Assembly (NCBI GenBank): GCA_036937835.1 | Contig: CM072863.1 | Span: 9,660,001-9,724,000 of the forward strand | DNA from: Pampus argenteus | Lineage: Eukaryota; Chordata; Actinopteri; Scombriformes; Stromateidae | Direction of reading: 5' to 3' | Length of the DNA stretch: 64,000 nt | Shown: positions 12,341-26,800 of the stretch, in pieces | How positions within the stretch are numbered: position 1 is the first letter of the stretch | Layout: the number at the start of each line of letters is the position of its first letter | The notes under the pieces: model-generated | The model's database searches: none | Told to the model about the DNA's origin: nothing | Seen by the model: only the letters and a program-made list of their open reading frames with translations | Program-made: the position numbers and the translations under genes

Positions 12341-15132
12341 CTGAGAAAAATAATGCATATGCATATTTCTGCATTTGTAAATAATACACAGAATCTACAC
12401 AGTGTCTTATGTATCTGCCACCTGATGCTGTTTCGTTTTGCCAGCTCGACTAAGAAAGTGAGGGGCTGTGTAATAGTAAAAATATAAGACGGGTATCATG
12501 AATCAATAGATTTGTGTTTATGAATGTTTAAATATAATAATATGTTAAAACGCATGAGAACTGAAGGACATTCATGTAGTACTGTGCAGGGCTTTTGATG
12601 CTGAGCGCTATTGTAATGTATCACAACTGGCAAAGAGAGTCTTTGTTCCTGAGAGGACAATAAAAGCTGTGGTTCATCTGTCACCTTTCACCACTGCAGC
12701 TCTGCTATCAAAGCCCAGGCATGTTGTGGTCAGCAGGATCATCCAGCTGGGGAATGGGCCTTGGTTATAATATTATTAGACAGAGGCTCTATCAAAGTGT
12801 GGTAATGTTTGTATCTTTCTGGCAAATAGGTATTAAAACAGAGAAGTATTGATCAAAGGAATGGGAAGGTGTGTCCAAACCTTTATATTCACACCCACTG
12901 TGTTTGAAATAGTTCAGCTGGTGGCACATAGTTACAAATGTGTAATAATAATAATATGTCTTCCTCATCTTTGCTAAATCATTTACATGTAGTAGGGCTC
13001 GATTGTACACACTACACACAGCTATGACGTGTTTTTTTTTTGTTTTTTTACAGTGTCAAAAACCAAAACTGGTTTGAAGCTTTACAAAATATTCAGTTTA
13101 CAAAAAGTGTTGTTAATCCAAACTAAACTAAACTCATCAGTTTAAGTAGTACCTGATGTGTTAGCATGCACTTCATTCTCCTCACCTTCCATAGTAAAGT
13201 GGTAATGTGTCAAAATCCACTCACTGATATCTTATTTATTTTTTACAACTAGAGAAACATAATGCTGACATTGATAAGTGATACTAAATTGAATAAATGT
13301 GAGATAATTAATAAAACATTCTATTACACGATACAGTAGCTCTGCAGTAAATACCCTTATAATGTGTTTTTTTTTTGTTGAGATGCTCAGAAGTGTTTAT
13401 GCAACTCAGAGGTTTTTGAGGCTGTAGCACTCAGCAGGCCAAATACAGAAAATCAACTCTGAATAGCCAAATCAGGATCAACACTTATAAACAAGTGTTT
13501 ACTGAAAGGGTGTGTATTGTGTAATTGTATATTTCTATTATTTTGTCCAGCCACTGTCCTTTAATCACTGTCAACTTATGTTTCTCTGGCGCCACAAAAT
13601 AGAAAATAGAAGAAAATAGAATTTCAAAGATTTGTACTGTAAGGTGTTTATTTTATTCGTTTCGTTTAGTGATGGCTTGAAATGTAACAAGAAAACCATA
13701 ACACAAAAGAAAAAAAAAGAGCCTAGGGATTAATATGTAAAGATGCAAGCCAAAAGAAGATAAACGCTAACAGTTCCTTTAGCACCCAGCCCTGCCATCA
13801 ATGTTTTAATCATTTAGCTGTGGGATGAGAGTGGAAGACAGGAGAGCTTTTTATCTAAGGGGCAGATGTGATATTTTAACATGCCACAGGTTATGGATCA
13901 GCAGTCTCAGGCACATCCCTCTCCACCCCCACTGCCCTTCACTTCCCTCATAGATCTTTCCTTACCACCACAACCACAGTGCAAGTCCTTATTGGGCTGT
14001 CTTCCCCTCCCATGCTCACTCTAATTTTCTTGTTTATCCGCAGGGGCTGGGAACATTAGGAACAGGAGGAAAGGTTAATGTTACACAGAAAGGATGTCAA
14101 AGTGTGAGGCTGAGTCAAACAGCCCTGTGAGCCCCCTGAGAGACAAATGATTAAAATTTATGTTTTCACATTTGGTCCACTACCTATAAAGTAAGACCAA
14201 CTTGCCCACATAGAGAGGAAACATGTACTATACATGGAACGGTAATGAATACAAATTGATGCAGTTTTAAGATGTCTGCCAAGAGTAGCCTTTTAGGAAC
14301 ATTGATAACTGAACGGATGCTGAGAGATAAAGCAGGAGTGAGTGATCTTCCATGAGCTCCATGTAGATGCAGAGTTAAAGACATGGTGGATGTAAATAAA
14401 GACAAATTGCATCTTCTGTAATAAGACAACTAAGGAGGATCATGTTTAGATATGTACTCTTGCTGTTCACCATGCAGTTATAATAAAATACCGTCATGTT
14501 TTTAGGTTGAAGTGGTCCACCGTAAGTTCTCCTACATGCTTGGAAAGGGAGGGGGTGAATCGAGGGTTATTCAGTTAGTTGCCATCTGCAACCTTATTGC
14601 TGGATTGCCACTAAATCCTATACACTAGTCTTTTAAAAATATTTTGTCCCTTGGCCCCTAAAACTGTTATTTTTGTAAGTTAAGTTACAGTTCGTGATGC
14701 TATTGTACAGTGACTTCCTGTTTACATAATTGGTTGCTTCTTATTAGATGGTGCTATGGATGTTTCCTAGCAACTGATTTACACACTATTTAAGTGTTTA
14801 CTATCTAAGACATTTCTTAAGTTTAAATGGTTCAACCTGATTTAGTAAATCACTAGTTTGATATTAGCCAATAGTTACTAAGAACTTAGGAAGGAAGGAC
14901 TTTACACACAGACTTGAGGCTGATTTATGGTAGGTTGCTTGACATTTCTGATGAGTGTCTTATTTACAACAGAAAAAAGTCTCACTCAACACTTTCTTTT
15001 CATGTCGTGTATCTCGAGAATTTTTTTATGTAGTGGAGATTGTAGTTTTGGTTTCACACAGACTTCCACCTGCCTTCAGCGCCTTTGCCAGACATCTGTC
15101 ACCAGCAACTCCTGCAGAGCTGAGAGCACAGC

Positions 15133-15156
15133 AGCCAGCCAGCCAGCCAGCCAGCC
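15133..15156. repeat. (CCAG)n tetranucleotide repeat
   Basis: Six tandem CCAG units in an otherwise unremarkable stretch. The repeat gives chance reading frames rich in Pro-Ala-Ser-Gln that are not genes. Confidence 0.9.
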
Positions 15157-16192
15157 AAACTGCTTTCACCAGACTGATAGCAGAAAAATTTGCTGAACCA
15201 AAATAGTTTTCATGTCAGTGCAATTGTTTTTTGTATTTATTGATTCATTGATTTTATTTCTGCACCTACCGTAGCGAGCAAGGGGAATCTGCCTGAAACA
15301 GACAATCTCAGAGAACTGATCAATCAATCAATATAGGTAAGGTTAATAAGTTCAAAATACATATATAGCAGGATATCTGTGTTATTTAAACAGCTGTCTG
15401 TGCAGATTGCATTTAACTAAACACGACAGGGGGTGTCTGGGTACCATGGAGACAACTGAAAACCTTTCGCCGAAGCATAAATTAAAAAAGACATGCAACT
15501 CTTTAAATGTCTTTAAAACCGTTAAGCGACCTACCATAAGTCAACCTTTAGTGATGTATTTATGAACAGTTGGTAGTCCAGTCCAGTGTCTTTCTGACAT
15601 GACTGTGAGCTATTACTGCAGCAATATAATGAGAAATGAATGTAGTATACAATCTTGTGCCACACAGTGGACATTGCTCAGTTGATAAAATGCCTTAGAC
15701 AATCCTACCCTGACCAGAGGTCCCTCATAAATGCTGTCTAGATGCTCCTCTGAACTGAAGTGAAGACGGCTAACAGGGCAGTTTCAATTTATTAATGCCA
15801 TTCAGGAAGCTGTCGCTCAGAGGAATGAAGCAGAGCAGGGCAGGGTGTGAAATACCATAAACATCTTCATGGCGCTGAGCGGTTTGCTGAGCAGAATGGC
15901 AGGAGGTGATGGGATGCACCCGAGTGCAATGAAGAGTAGCACATGTGCAGAGGGGTGAAAAGTGCTGATTGCCATGTAGTCCACGGCCACTAGACATCCT
16001 ACTCCTCTCTAGTCTCCTGTGTGTGTATTTATGGTCTCCTATATGTGTGGCTTATGGCATATAGCTCGACCACTGAGTTCAAGCCTGAAGGCGCAGACAC
16101 ACTTTGCAGCAGGACACCAGCGAGCTGCGCTGCAGATCAAGGAGGATGATGGCAAAGGCAGATTATAATAAATAAAGGAAAAGATAAGCCTC

Positions 16193-16194
<2 letters not shown>

Positions 16195-16223
<29 letters not shown>
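16195..16223. repeat. (TG)n microsatellite
   Basis: About 14 TG units following a short TA run. Confidence 0.95.
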
Positions 16224-19200
16224 AGAGCTTGTGTACATGTCTGCTAATTAGAATGAATGTACTATAAATATAGATTTCTTGGAACCTTTATACATTGAGT
16301 GGGAAGTCGAATTTCTGTCAGATATGCTCCTCACTTTGTAACTAAATATGTGTGTGTGCAGGTGTGTACATGTGTGTTGCATCTCTTGTCGCTGCTGCAT
16401 CTGACAGTTTTAATCAGGCGATGATCAGCAATCCAACATGCTCCTGTTTGCAGTACATTAATAACGTGGCATAACGGCATTACTGCTACTGTTGAGAACA
16501 GAACAATCTGCCGCGCCTTCATTCATCTCCCTCCTGTCACAAGCACAGCCTCAGCTATGAGGAATGCTCTCATATGGATCCACAGTCCCCTGAGACTTGT
16601 TGGTAGCTTATTGTTCTCCATATTTTCATGTCTGGGGAACTTATTCATATTTGGCTGAAAATGAAGATAAATAGTTTCTTGAGTTTATGTGGAGAGCTGG
16701 GAACAAATTTACATTTTTTTTCTTCCCTTGGTTCATTTGCATATATGCTAATTTGCTGTGATTCTCTGCCCAAGAACACGTGGACTTTATGATTTCTGTT
16801 TATTTTAGTTGATGTGTAGATCAAATGAACACTTTTATTTATACTGTATACTGTACTGTTATACTGGTATTTAAATTGGTAATTGGTAAAGGTATTTAAA
16901 ACCTTTTTCCCGTTTGGTAGGAGAAAGTAGAGTATTCAATATAGACACAATTCACTGAAGACTTGGTAATCAACCTGAAATAGTGAAAAGCTTTATTATT
17001 ATTATTATTGCGTCCTTATTTTTATATCTTTAAGACTGATATCAGCTTTTAAAATGTGCAAAAGGTAGGATTAATGATTTATTTCCTCAACTCTCCAGTC
17101 CAAAAGTTTTTATGTTTTATGTTATGTTTTTGCATTTTTGATTTTATGTAATCTGTGTTTTTTTGGCAGCATGCCTTGTGAATCATCTCTGAAACCTTTC
17201 ATCATCTCATTGATATATTGAACATAATTTCCGTCTCTGTTACGAATCCTATTAACAGGATGAAGTTGACTTGGGGACAAACCTGTGTTTTTTGAGAGAC
17301 TGAGAATGAAAGCCATTAGCCAGAAGAATCATATCCTTGTAAGTTTGTTTTACAGTTGTTGTTGCTCCTGGTATACAAATATCTCATCAAAGTCACTCAT
17401 TAGCAGAAGACATGGCTCTGTCTTGTATCTATAGGAAATAGTTAACTTTAAAAAATAATATATTGTGGTGTCCTGGTAGCCTAGTGGTTACCTCTCTCAA
17501 GGTAGAAATGGCAAAAAATAATATGGATTGTACTTTAAAAAAAAAAAAGAAGTAAAAATAGAAGTAATACACCTCATAAGTGAGTGGGTGATATCTCAAT
17601 AAGTCACAGTGTTACGGGTGGCATTCATTCTTCTTTTGTCATTTTGTTCTTTTGAGAGAACTCCTGTGCTTCAAAACACATTTGGCAGCCATTCCACTAT
17701 GCCCCCACGTCTTCTGCAATCCCTCAGATTATCAAAGTATCCGGTCTCCATGGAAAACTGAGAAGGGAGATCTTTGGCAGAGACGGTTGCCTTGGCAACA
17801 AGCTCAGTTAAGTCAGATGCCCAGAGCAGAGGTAAAGCATAACCGACTAAACCACAGAACTGAGAATTGGCCTACAGTTGGCAGGATTGAGTACCAACCT
17901 GTCTGAGCCCAACAAGAAGGGCAGAGGGACCACAGTGTAAGCATTCCTGTATCTTAAGTTTTTGAAGCTAGACTGGCACTGATAGATCTTTGAACCTCCC
18001 CATCTTTGAACTGTAAGGATTATTCCAGTTTCTCGAAGTTTCTTTTACCTCCTCCTTCCTTTTGACCTGCTACCAGAGACAATATATTGTAGTGCTGTGA
18101 TGACAACTTCCTCATTAAAAGTGTTGAGATTTTCTTTACCCTGGTTATATAAGCCAGAACTTTTGACATCTGCAATCAAACACTTTCCATTGTCTTGTTT
18201 TGCACACGTCCCGCTTTTGCGTTTGGTGAATGTGCGCCTCTGAGCTGCTGTCATTCACAACAGATTGTGTCGTGGGTTGTTAGGCAGAGCTGCTGAGCAC
18301 TTCAGTTTTCTTCACACTCCTGTGCAGCGGTGCCTTATGAGGAAGACTGTCAGGCTAAAGTCAGTGGCATGTGTTTCGCTGGAAGAAGCAGTCATTGCTG
18401 ACATTTCCATCATCTATGTTCCTGTCAGCCCTAGTAGATAATTGTAAAAAAACTGTACCTGACAAGTTACAGGTTCTCTGGAACAACCGCAGGTTTATCG
18501 GAGGCCTTGTCTCCCTCTCTGATGTGCTACAGTAAAACCATGTAGCCACGTTTTATTTGAACTGGCCTTGTCTCCTATAGGCTGCCAAATGCTGATACCT
18601 TTACACATTTCACACAGCTCAATACGTTCTGTCAGCAGGAGAAAATTTATAGATTCACTTGTTTGCTTTGCTGCTGACATAGACCTCCCTTGTTTCCTGA
18701 TGATCCAATTAATGATTTGTTGGGAATGTGAACCATGAAAAATTAAGATTAGAAAAAAAAATAAAAAATAAAAAAATATTTATCATATAGTTAATAAGTT
18801 AGTAAACTGCCTCTATGACAGAAGAGTATTATCAAATTAAGCATCAATATATAGTGTGAATACAGTGGTGTGGAAATTGTTTTTTTTAACTCAATACAAA
18901 AAAAGAACTTAAATTTCAATGAACTACGAGGACATCCATTAAAGCCTAGCAGAATACAAGTTAATTGTGTTTGATGTGAAGCTTTGCTGTCATAAAAGTC
19001 AGTAGGTAAAAGGAGAAAGCATTGAGGATTTTAGAAGTGACAGACAGTGGAACGGTATAAGAAGTTAAAGTCTGTCCAAGGACAGCCCATAATGAGCACC
19101 TATCAAAGATGGAGTGACTGTGGTTGGAGAGACACTTTGGACTGATGGACAGAAATAGTGATGGAAAGTAGTGAAATAGACATGCTAATAGAAGTAGTTT

Positions 19201-22200
19201 GCTCTTACATAGGGGCTTTTCTGATGAGGATTTTCTTAGCTATTTAAATAGTAATTTCGACTCAGTGAGGTGTGGCCAAATTGAATGGGTTTTAGGAAGA
19301 CAGGTGGAACAGACTTAAATGCCCTCAGATATGCTCTTTAGAGAAAAGAGTTTGAAAACTGGGAGAAGTATGAGTAGAGTACAGTGATGATGACAAAAGA
19401 GAGGGAGGTTTCTTGTAATCTACATCTTGTTTTATATTTTAAATGAAATGCAACATGTAATTTAATATGTTATGTCCTGGCAACAGATGGATTAAGCCTT
19501 CTAGGCTTACTCCATGAAAACATATAGAATAATAAATGAGATGAAACAATATAACAATACATATATATAACAATACATCATACAGATGATATGAAATGAT
19601 TAACTGGTACTCATACTGACCTCAATAGTTGCATTGTAAAATATTTCAAGAGGCTAAGAAACAATTTCACCCCAACGTCCATTAATTAACTGTCCAGGAG
19701 CTTTCAGTCATCACCTGAACCAGGTGTCAAAAGAGTTTGCATAGCTAAATTCAGCTCATTAATCACAAAAGAAATCATCACAAAAAAAAAATCATCATCA
19801 CAAACTTCCATAAACTAAAGAGGGTAAAACTCGGGCACAGAAAAGCTTCAATTACCACTAACACTGAAACAATAAGGTCCACAAACCACAGCTGTGCATT
19901 TTTAAAAGAGATTCAGTTTCTTACTACAGGAAGTTCACTAATGAAGTCAGTTCTTGCCTTTGATTTTTCTATACAGAAACAGAAATTTACTGCTCTGTAT
20001 TTTGGTGCATATACGAATTTTTTTATATTAAAGTTTTATTCAGTATTTTTGTACTGAAAGCAGAATCATGTTTATTTGTTAGGGTATCTAATAACACAAA
20101 TTAATTAATGACTGATTATTTTATTAGCCAATTATTGCAACAATATCAAACTTGTGAGTATTGGGCGGCAATATATACCAAGTTGAAGTTTGCAGGTTGA
20201 AGAAAGACTTGTGAGATATGAATTTAAACGCTGCCAGTCACATCTGTACAGAGACAGCCGGTCAGCTTAATGAAGGATCAAACAGGAGACTTTTTTTCCT
20301 GATTTTGTATTGGGGTTATTAGACTCATCACCAGGATAACTCCCACTTCTCCAGATGGCCTGTCTGCCTCTGATTGCCAATATCCATGCAAGCGTTATTC
20401 TCAATTACTAAATAACTCAAACTAGCATTAAAGGGGAAGCATTTTTTCTGATTATTTAGATGGAAACTTAAACTTAAAACTTAAAACTACCAATAATGAT
20501 CAAGTATAGAAAACTGATTATCTAAAGAGGTGTTGTTTATTTTCGTAAGGCCTAAATATATTTGCCACCAAATCTTGACTAAGGAAGCATCAGTCTACCT
20601 TCCGCTTGCTGTTCTCTGGGGCTCGCTCCCTTCAACAACTCTAAATATAAGTTTTCAAATATGTGGGAAAAAGGGAAACTTTTTGTGCTATCTGCATTTG
20701 AATATGGTTCAGTCAATGCATAAGTAAAAGTAAGCCATAGATCAAATACAACTTGTGTTTTTATTGTGCTTTTTTTATATATACAGCTAGAGTTTTGAAT
20801 TTATCATTGCAAGAAACTGAAGTGCAATGTTTTTGTCTCATATTGTTCTTGTAATATAATAGTGCATTCATTCAATCTTGCAATACCTACAGTACAGTAA
20901 ATCATATTACTGCATACTTCTGCTTGTCTAAACCCAATAGTCACATTCTTATTTTTTTTCAAAGCTATACTCACTGTTAGATTTGTCTTTAACTTCTGTC
21001 TCGTTTTTACTTTATTTTATCTTTTCTCTACAAATTTGTTCATCCACTGTTCGTCACATTGCTGCTCCATCTTTTTGGTTCGGGTCTCTCTTTCACTGCA
21101 CCCATAAAACACAGTCATTAGGGCAGGATCAGGCTGAGAGGAGCACAGAGGGGGCTTTCAGATAAAAGCTCTGTCAGCAGAAGGGATTGTTAATTGTAAC
21201 CATTAGGCTGCCGTTGTGCCATGCTGACAGAGCTCTAATAGAGGGTGGCCTATGGTTTAAACATGGCTCTCACCCTATGGACAGCAGCAGGGCTGTAGCG
21301 ACTTTAACCCAGACCCAACAGCCTCTGTCTTATGGCTGACACCAGATCGTCCCTCCTGGTGTTTTTTCCTGGTCTTTGGGGATGTGGGCGTCAAGCTAAA
21401 ACAAATTGTTATCTTTGGTACTTCTTTAAAACATGCTATTAGTCGGAAGATTAGTTCCAGTTTCCTGTTTCTTTTCTCCATGTTTCACTCACAGTGATTG
21501 TAGCCATGGAAGTGAAGTTTGTTTGCCTTCTTGATTGCCCCTCTGTTGGCTGTACGTGCAGATTATTGGGGTTAATTGAAAGACTCAAACAGAATTAAAC
21601 TCTTATTAGCCATAGTGCTGTGCCAAAATTAAATATTGGCATTACTTTTGCTTTGAGGACTATGTATTGTGATGGGTGTCACGTTGGCTCAAATTCAGAG
21701 TTAGGATTCAGGCATGGAGACTTCAGCCTCGTGTTCCTTCCCACCATGTTCTTCACATACAACCTCCATCTTTATTTTCTTGTACATGACATCTCATCAT
21801 CACTACTATGAGGCTCTTCTTTATAAAGCGTCATTACGAAAATTCAAAGCCTGTGTGGATCCATTTGATTTAGATTTAGTTCCATTATCCAGTCCCTAAA
21901 TCACCTCTATGGGCTCTCTAGTTTAGGAGGTGCCATGTGGAGCTCTAAGACACAAGGAGGATTTTGAGGTCTTAGTGTTCTGCTCTGGGGCTTTTCAATC
22001 ATCCGTGTGCCCAGCTCAGGAGTGGAGGGGAGGAATCCAACAAAAACAGGAAGACAGGGATTGTACTCTCAGAAGAAGAGCTGATACTTGTGACAATTAT
22101 TTCTGCCAGCTAGCAGTCTGTATGGCGTTGCTTTTGGAAAAGTGTGCTCTGTGAGTCTTCAAACCCACAAACCTTCTTTTTTTTTTAATTCATTCTTTTA

Positions 22201-23831
22201 ATTAGGACACCTGGGTTACCAAAGATGTCAAAATATGTCTCTATCACGGAGAAATGTGTGTGGTACAAAATGATACACAAGATTTTCCCATCTGATGTAA
22301 TGGTGTATTTTTAAAGTGATTTTTCTGTCTTTAAAGCTACTAAATAAGAAAAATAAAAATGAGGTTTCACAAGTTTTTTTTTGCTGTTGTGTTTAATTTG
22401 ATGTGTGCTCCATGGCCACATGTGTGCTTTGAGCTGGTGTATGCCCCCTTCCTGTGTGTATGCCAAGGATGGGTGTCCATGGTTTATTCATAGAGAGATG
22501 TGTTAAAATGCCTGGTGGCTCATTTCTAAGGCTACGAGGCCGGGGTAGCTGGGACTTTGTGAAGGACAATAGCTGAAGCAAAGCCTGGTTAACAGAATTC
22601 CATCTCTCTCTGTTTCTGTTGGTTATTAATTTTGATGTGCGGAAGGAACGTTTTTCATTACACATTACTTCTTTTCTATTCTGTGCAGGTCTTTTCTTGA
22701 GCTCACAGTTCTTTGTTATAACATACGCTGTCTTTTCATTCTTTGGCCACATCTCTGCAAAACAGCAGAGCTCATTACTGCTACATTAACCACATCACTG
22801 TTACATTAATCACACTCTTTTCTTGTTCTTTTTCCGACACAATACTTTTCATCTGCTGCTGACTATTGTAACTTTTAATTATGTCTGGATGAAGATGCAC
22901 GTATAAAAATTGAATAACTGTGTATGTCTATATAAGGATGCCACAGGGACATAGACACAACTCTAATGATCTGCCCAAGATTCTGTTTTTTTTTTTGGTT
23001 GTTTTTTGTGAAGCTTAATTATACCACTGCAAACAAAATGCCTCTTCTGTAGAATTAAGCCCTCATAACTTGACTGGTCAGAAATGATTCACTGATAATT
23101 TCTCCCTCTAAATGCCTCTAGGTTTGTTCGTACAATGAGACCACAGTGGTGTGTAGAGGCTTATTATGTGGCGTATATTTAAGGTGCTTGACACATAAGA
23201 GGCCTGCAGGAGAAAAAAAAAATTGTCCAGTCTCTCTCCGTGTCATAGTCACTGTCCACATTTCCTCCTCCTAATTGTATCTCATTAGAATAGAGATGTG
23301 AATATCTCTAACATTAGACTCTCAGATTAATATCTCAATTAGAGGAGGGAATCTGCCTGCCTGTTTAAAATTAATCACTATTCATATCTATGTATTTCCA
23401 TATCCTCATCTCCCTGCAATGGTTCACTGAATTTTGAAGCTTTAATGGCCAAGACAAATTGACTGCAAAGCTCTGCAATGGTTTTGATAATGACCTTGTG
23501 TTTTCTGTTTGAATCCGTTTTCAAAGATAAATCTCACAGCTACTCTAAAGCTATGTTTTGTTTGTTTGTGAGTATTTACTTTAGGGCTTAAAGTAAAAGA
23601 GTTCAATGTCAACAAAACTTAAAATATATAAGATTTGTAAAAGTGGAATTCATGTCAGGGCTTTTGTATTGGATTGCATTAAATTGCACGTCTTCCTAAT
23701 GAAGTAGCTGGTGGGTGTATTACTTCCTCATTATGATTTGTGAAGGATTTAAGGACAGTGGTATTTCATAGTTTCACAAATAGGCACTTTTTTTTCTTGT
23801 ATGTCCAAAGCCTTCCATGAAACAACAGGAA
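16224..23831. other. Noncoding region, no gene seen
   Basis: Only chance reading frames. Contains a tRNA-type SINE head near 17.47 kb and an AT-rich, homeobox-site-like block at 23.27-23.42 kb. Confidence 0.55.
17463..17510 (+). repeat. tRNA-derived SINE head fragment
   Basis: GGTGTCCTGGTAGCCTAGTGGTTA includes TAGCCTAGTGG, a perfect match to the RNA polymerase III A-box (TRGCNNAGYGG). No B-box follows at normal spacing, so this is a truncated SINE and not a tRNA gene. Confidence 0.5.
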
Positions 23832-23837
23832 GTGTGT

Positions 23838-23876
<39 letters not shown>

Positions 23877-23882
23877 TTTGTT
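23832..23882. repeat. (TG)n microsatellite
   Basis: A long TG dinucleotide array with one TA interruption, ending in a TTTG-rich stretch. Confidence 0.95.
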
Positions 23883-26800
23883 TGGGGGACACAGTTGGGA
23901 GACTAGCTGCTCCTATTGCCTCTCACCTCTTGCCAGCAGTTCACCAGATCAATTGTGGAGGACCTCTGGAGACCACAGCAGCTGCTGACAGAGTCACTAT
24001 ACTTGTAGCTCATCAAGTGCTTCTGCTTATTGATTGCACGGGGTGCATGGAGAGGTTGCAACAAACCCATTCCTCGCCTGCTCCTCCAGCACCACGGCCG
24101 ATATAGCAATGCCATTTTCAATCCTCAGATCCCTGCTGCTTCCACCCAAAGCCATCTCTGCACACTCCCACCAGAGCATGGAAGCAAGAAGGTGGTGGAG
24201 GAGGTCTGGACTTGCTGGATGCAGAAAATAGTGCCATTGCAGGCAGAATGAAAATACTGTGTTCTGGCGAAGTGTGTGACCATAAGGGACAGTCTGAATT
24301 GGACACCTCTGCAGAGGTGTGAAGTAGAGTTTTTGTCTCTTTCCAGAGATATGAAGGGGAAGAAGAGGTTATGGTGGGTGTGAGGAGGGTGGGCTATGTG
24401 GCTGTAATGGTGCAATGGGAGTAAATAGACCAGGGGAGAGAGAGCTCAGGGAACTGTCACCAATTGTCACCATGAGTAGCCCAGCTTTTGTATTAATTTT
24501 CCTTTTTGTGTGTCTTGGGACTGGGGTGAGAAATCATCCACCTATAAATAGAAATGTGTGTGTGTGTGTCTCCATATATTTGTGTATGTCCTTGTGCGAA
24601 TGGATGGGTGTGTGTTCTGTACATAACCCACTGTGATGAAGTGGCTTTCACCCATTGCTAAGGGCCAAAATCCTTTTCCATTTTGCTGTGGGGTCCATGC
24701 TAGTTGTAGGCTGTCAGTGTGAATGCAGGGCTGAACTAAAGGAAGAATGTTCTGTCTTCCTTTCATTAGTCACCACAGTCATATCTTGCGTTTCTACCCG
24801 GAGGGGGAGGCGTGCTGTCACTGATTCTTACTTCTCGCAAGACAACAGCTTTTTTCTGTCTTAGGATCAGTGGTTATCTTAAAGTGATAGTCAGGGATTT
24901 GCTAAGGAGATCTCCACCTGGGGATAGTCTTTTAGGTATTATCAACCTGTGATGCTCAAGTCAGTTCATTGCGAAGTGTTATAATTAGATTTTTGGGTAT
25001 GCCTACTTGCCCTGAAACTGCATTAATAACTTCGACTTCATGTAATGGTTTCCTGCATTAGGAATGACGTTGAATAGTATAGAAGCAGCCTCATGTCTGA
25101 GACCACAACCAAAGCTATTGTTAGGATAGAAATTGGTGTCCCTAACTCTTCTACTGTATTATACAGTACATGTCCTTCTGTTGACAAATGATGTGTCTGG
25201 TCTGAAAAAGCTCTTGTTTTAATTCCAGACAACTTTTCACTAAAGCCCCCATACTGTTTCTGTCTGATACTGTAACTAAATAAAGTGTCTGAAGGAAAAA
25301 AAATGTGTTTATAGCTTTTCCAACTGGTGACACCCAAAGGGTGAAAAGCCTGCCATCATAGACAGGGGGTGAGACGCGATAAATAAAACAAGTGGGGATA
25401 ACGACGCACACTTTCAGACAGTTTCTTCTCGAAGGCATTCGTGGTGTTACACTCGGTTGTACACAACAAAAAGTGATGAAAGTAGCTGTTGAATGATAAT
25501 GAAAGCTTGAGAAGAGCTTGAGAGAGAAGTTTAAATCCTGCTTACTTTCTCACCTCCACACACCTGCCTAATCCCCATCTGAAGTAGGTATAATTGTCGG
25601 ATTGTTCGGAATAGGAAAGTTAATAAAATCGAAGGACAGAAAGGTATGGGTGCAATAGGTTTAGGACAAGCACTTTATGCAGCAACTGTGTCAATACTGG
25701 CTGTCCAGTGTCATCATGAATCATGATGTTTATTTGTCGGAATAAACAAATACACCATCTGTTCATTTTAAAACAAAAACCATCTCAGAAATTCACGGCG
25801 TAACACTTAGTTGTAAAGCTGCAGCAAAAACAGCAAAAAGTCGGGATGCATTTTTCCCACTGCTCTGCAATGTGCCATCATGGGTTACTAGTCACAAATT
25901 GTGTTCAGTCATGTGTGGGACAGTCATTTATAGGCTTCCCTTGCGGCCACTCATGTATGGAAGCTACACCAAGTCATGGGTTACCTTTTGGCTATGTAGC
26001 ATCAGGTTAGCCAGTGTTAACTACAGAGCCATACTCCAGACCAATGGACCATGACTTTGTCTATGTTCTCATAATAAAGTAGAAGTAGATAGCTGCCCTG
26101 CAGCTCCTGCGACCTGACTTATGTGGAATCACAACAAGTTACTGAGATGCAGGAATCATTGTGATGATGGAATTAGGAGAAAAATGTGACATCATTTTAT
26201 TTTCACTTTAGTTCTTTACTTACATTAATTAGATCCTACATGTTTTTGTTTTTTAAATCTCAATCAGTGGAATCGCTTTTTTGCAGTTGCTCTGATTAAC
26301 TTGTGACCCTTGACCTCGAGATAGATGTTTTAGTGGAAAGTAAAGAGAAATGTGTGATGTCATACATTTTCACTCGTTGTTGCTTTTGTTCTGAGAAGCT
26401 TACAGTGAAATACAACATATTGACATTGTGAAGATCAAATAACCTCCTGGATATCTGTCAGTGTCTCTAATCACACTCCCATCCTGCCACCATGTCTATA
26501 ATTTAAAACACAGCTTCAGATCTTCTTATTCTCATAAATCCTTCATTGATGATGTTCATAGCACCAGGGGTTGCAGTGAACTGTGCAACTTATTTTTGTT
26601 AGCATACACTGACAACTTAAGTTAGTGATTTTCCAAATTTCCTAGAATACCTTATTAATACTCATTTTCTAGACAACCTCAGTGGATGTGCTGCATTCGG
26701 TGGAAGGACAGTGAGAGGTATTAGTTGAAACAAATAAGCATCAGCCTTTCCCTAAACTGTGTGTTGCACTTTTGAGGCTGATTTGAAATTGTATTAGTTT

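Larger units (their letters stand above)
9433..16194. other. Noncoding region, no gene seen
   Basis: No credible exon. Contents are a candidate conserved noncoding block near 10.2-10.4 kb, a LINE/SINE-tail-like stretch near 11.3-11.55 kb, a non-autonomous element candidate at 11.6-12.35 kb and a (CCAG)n tract at 15133-15156. Confidence 0.55.

Noticed and set aside
14955..15206. Frames across the (CCAG)n repeat
   Set aside because: Pro-Ala-Ser-Gln repeats come from the tetranucleotide array, not from a protein.
22393..22752. 119-codon minus frame
   Set aside because: Basic, low-complexity translation without any family resemblance; likely chance.
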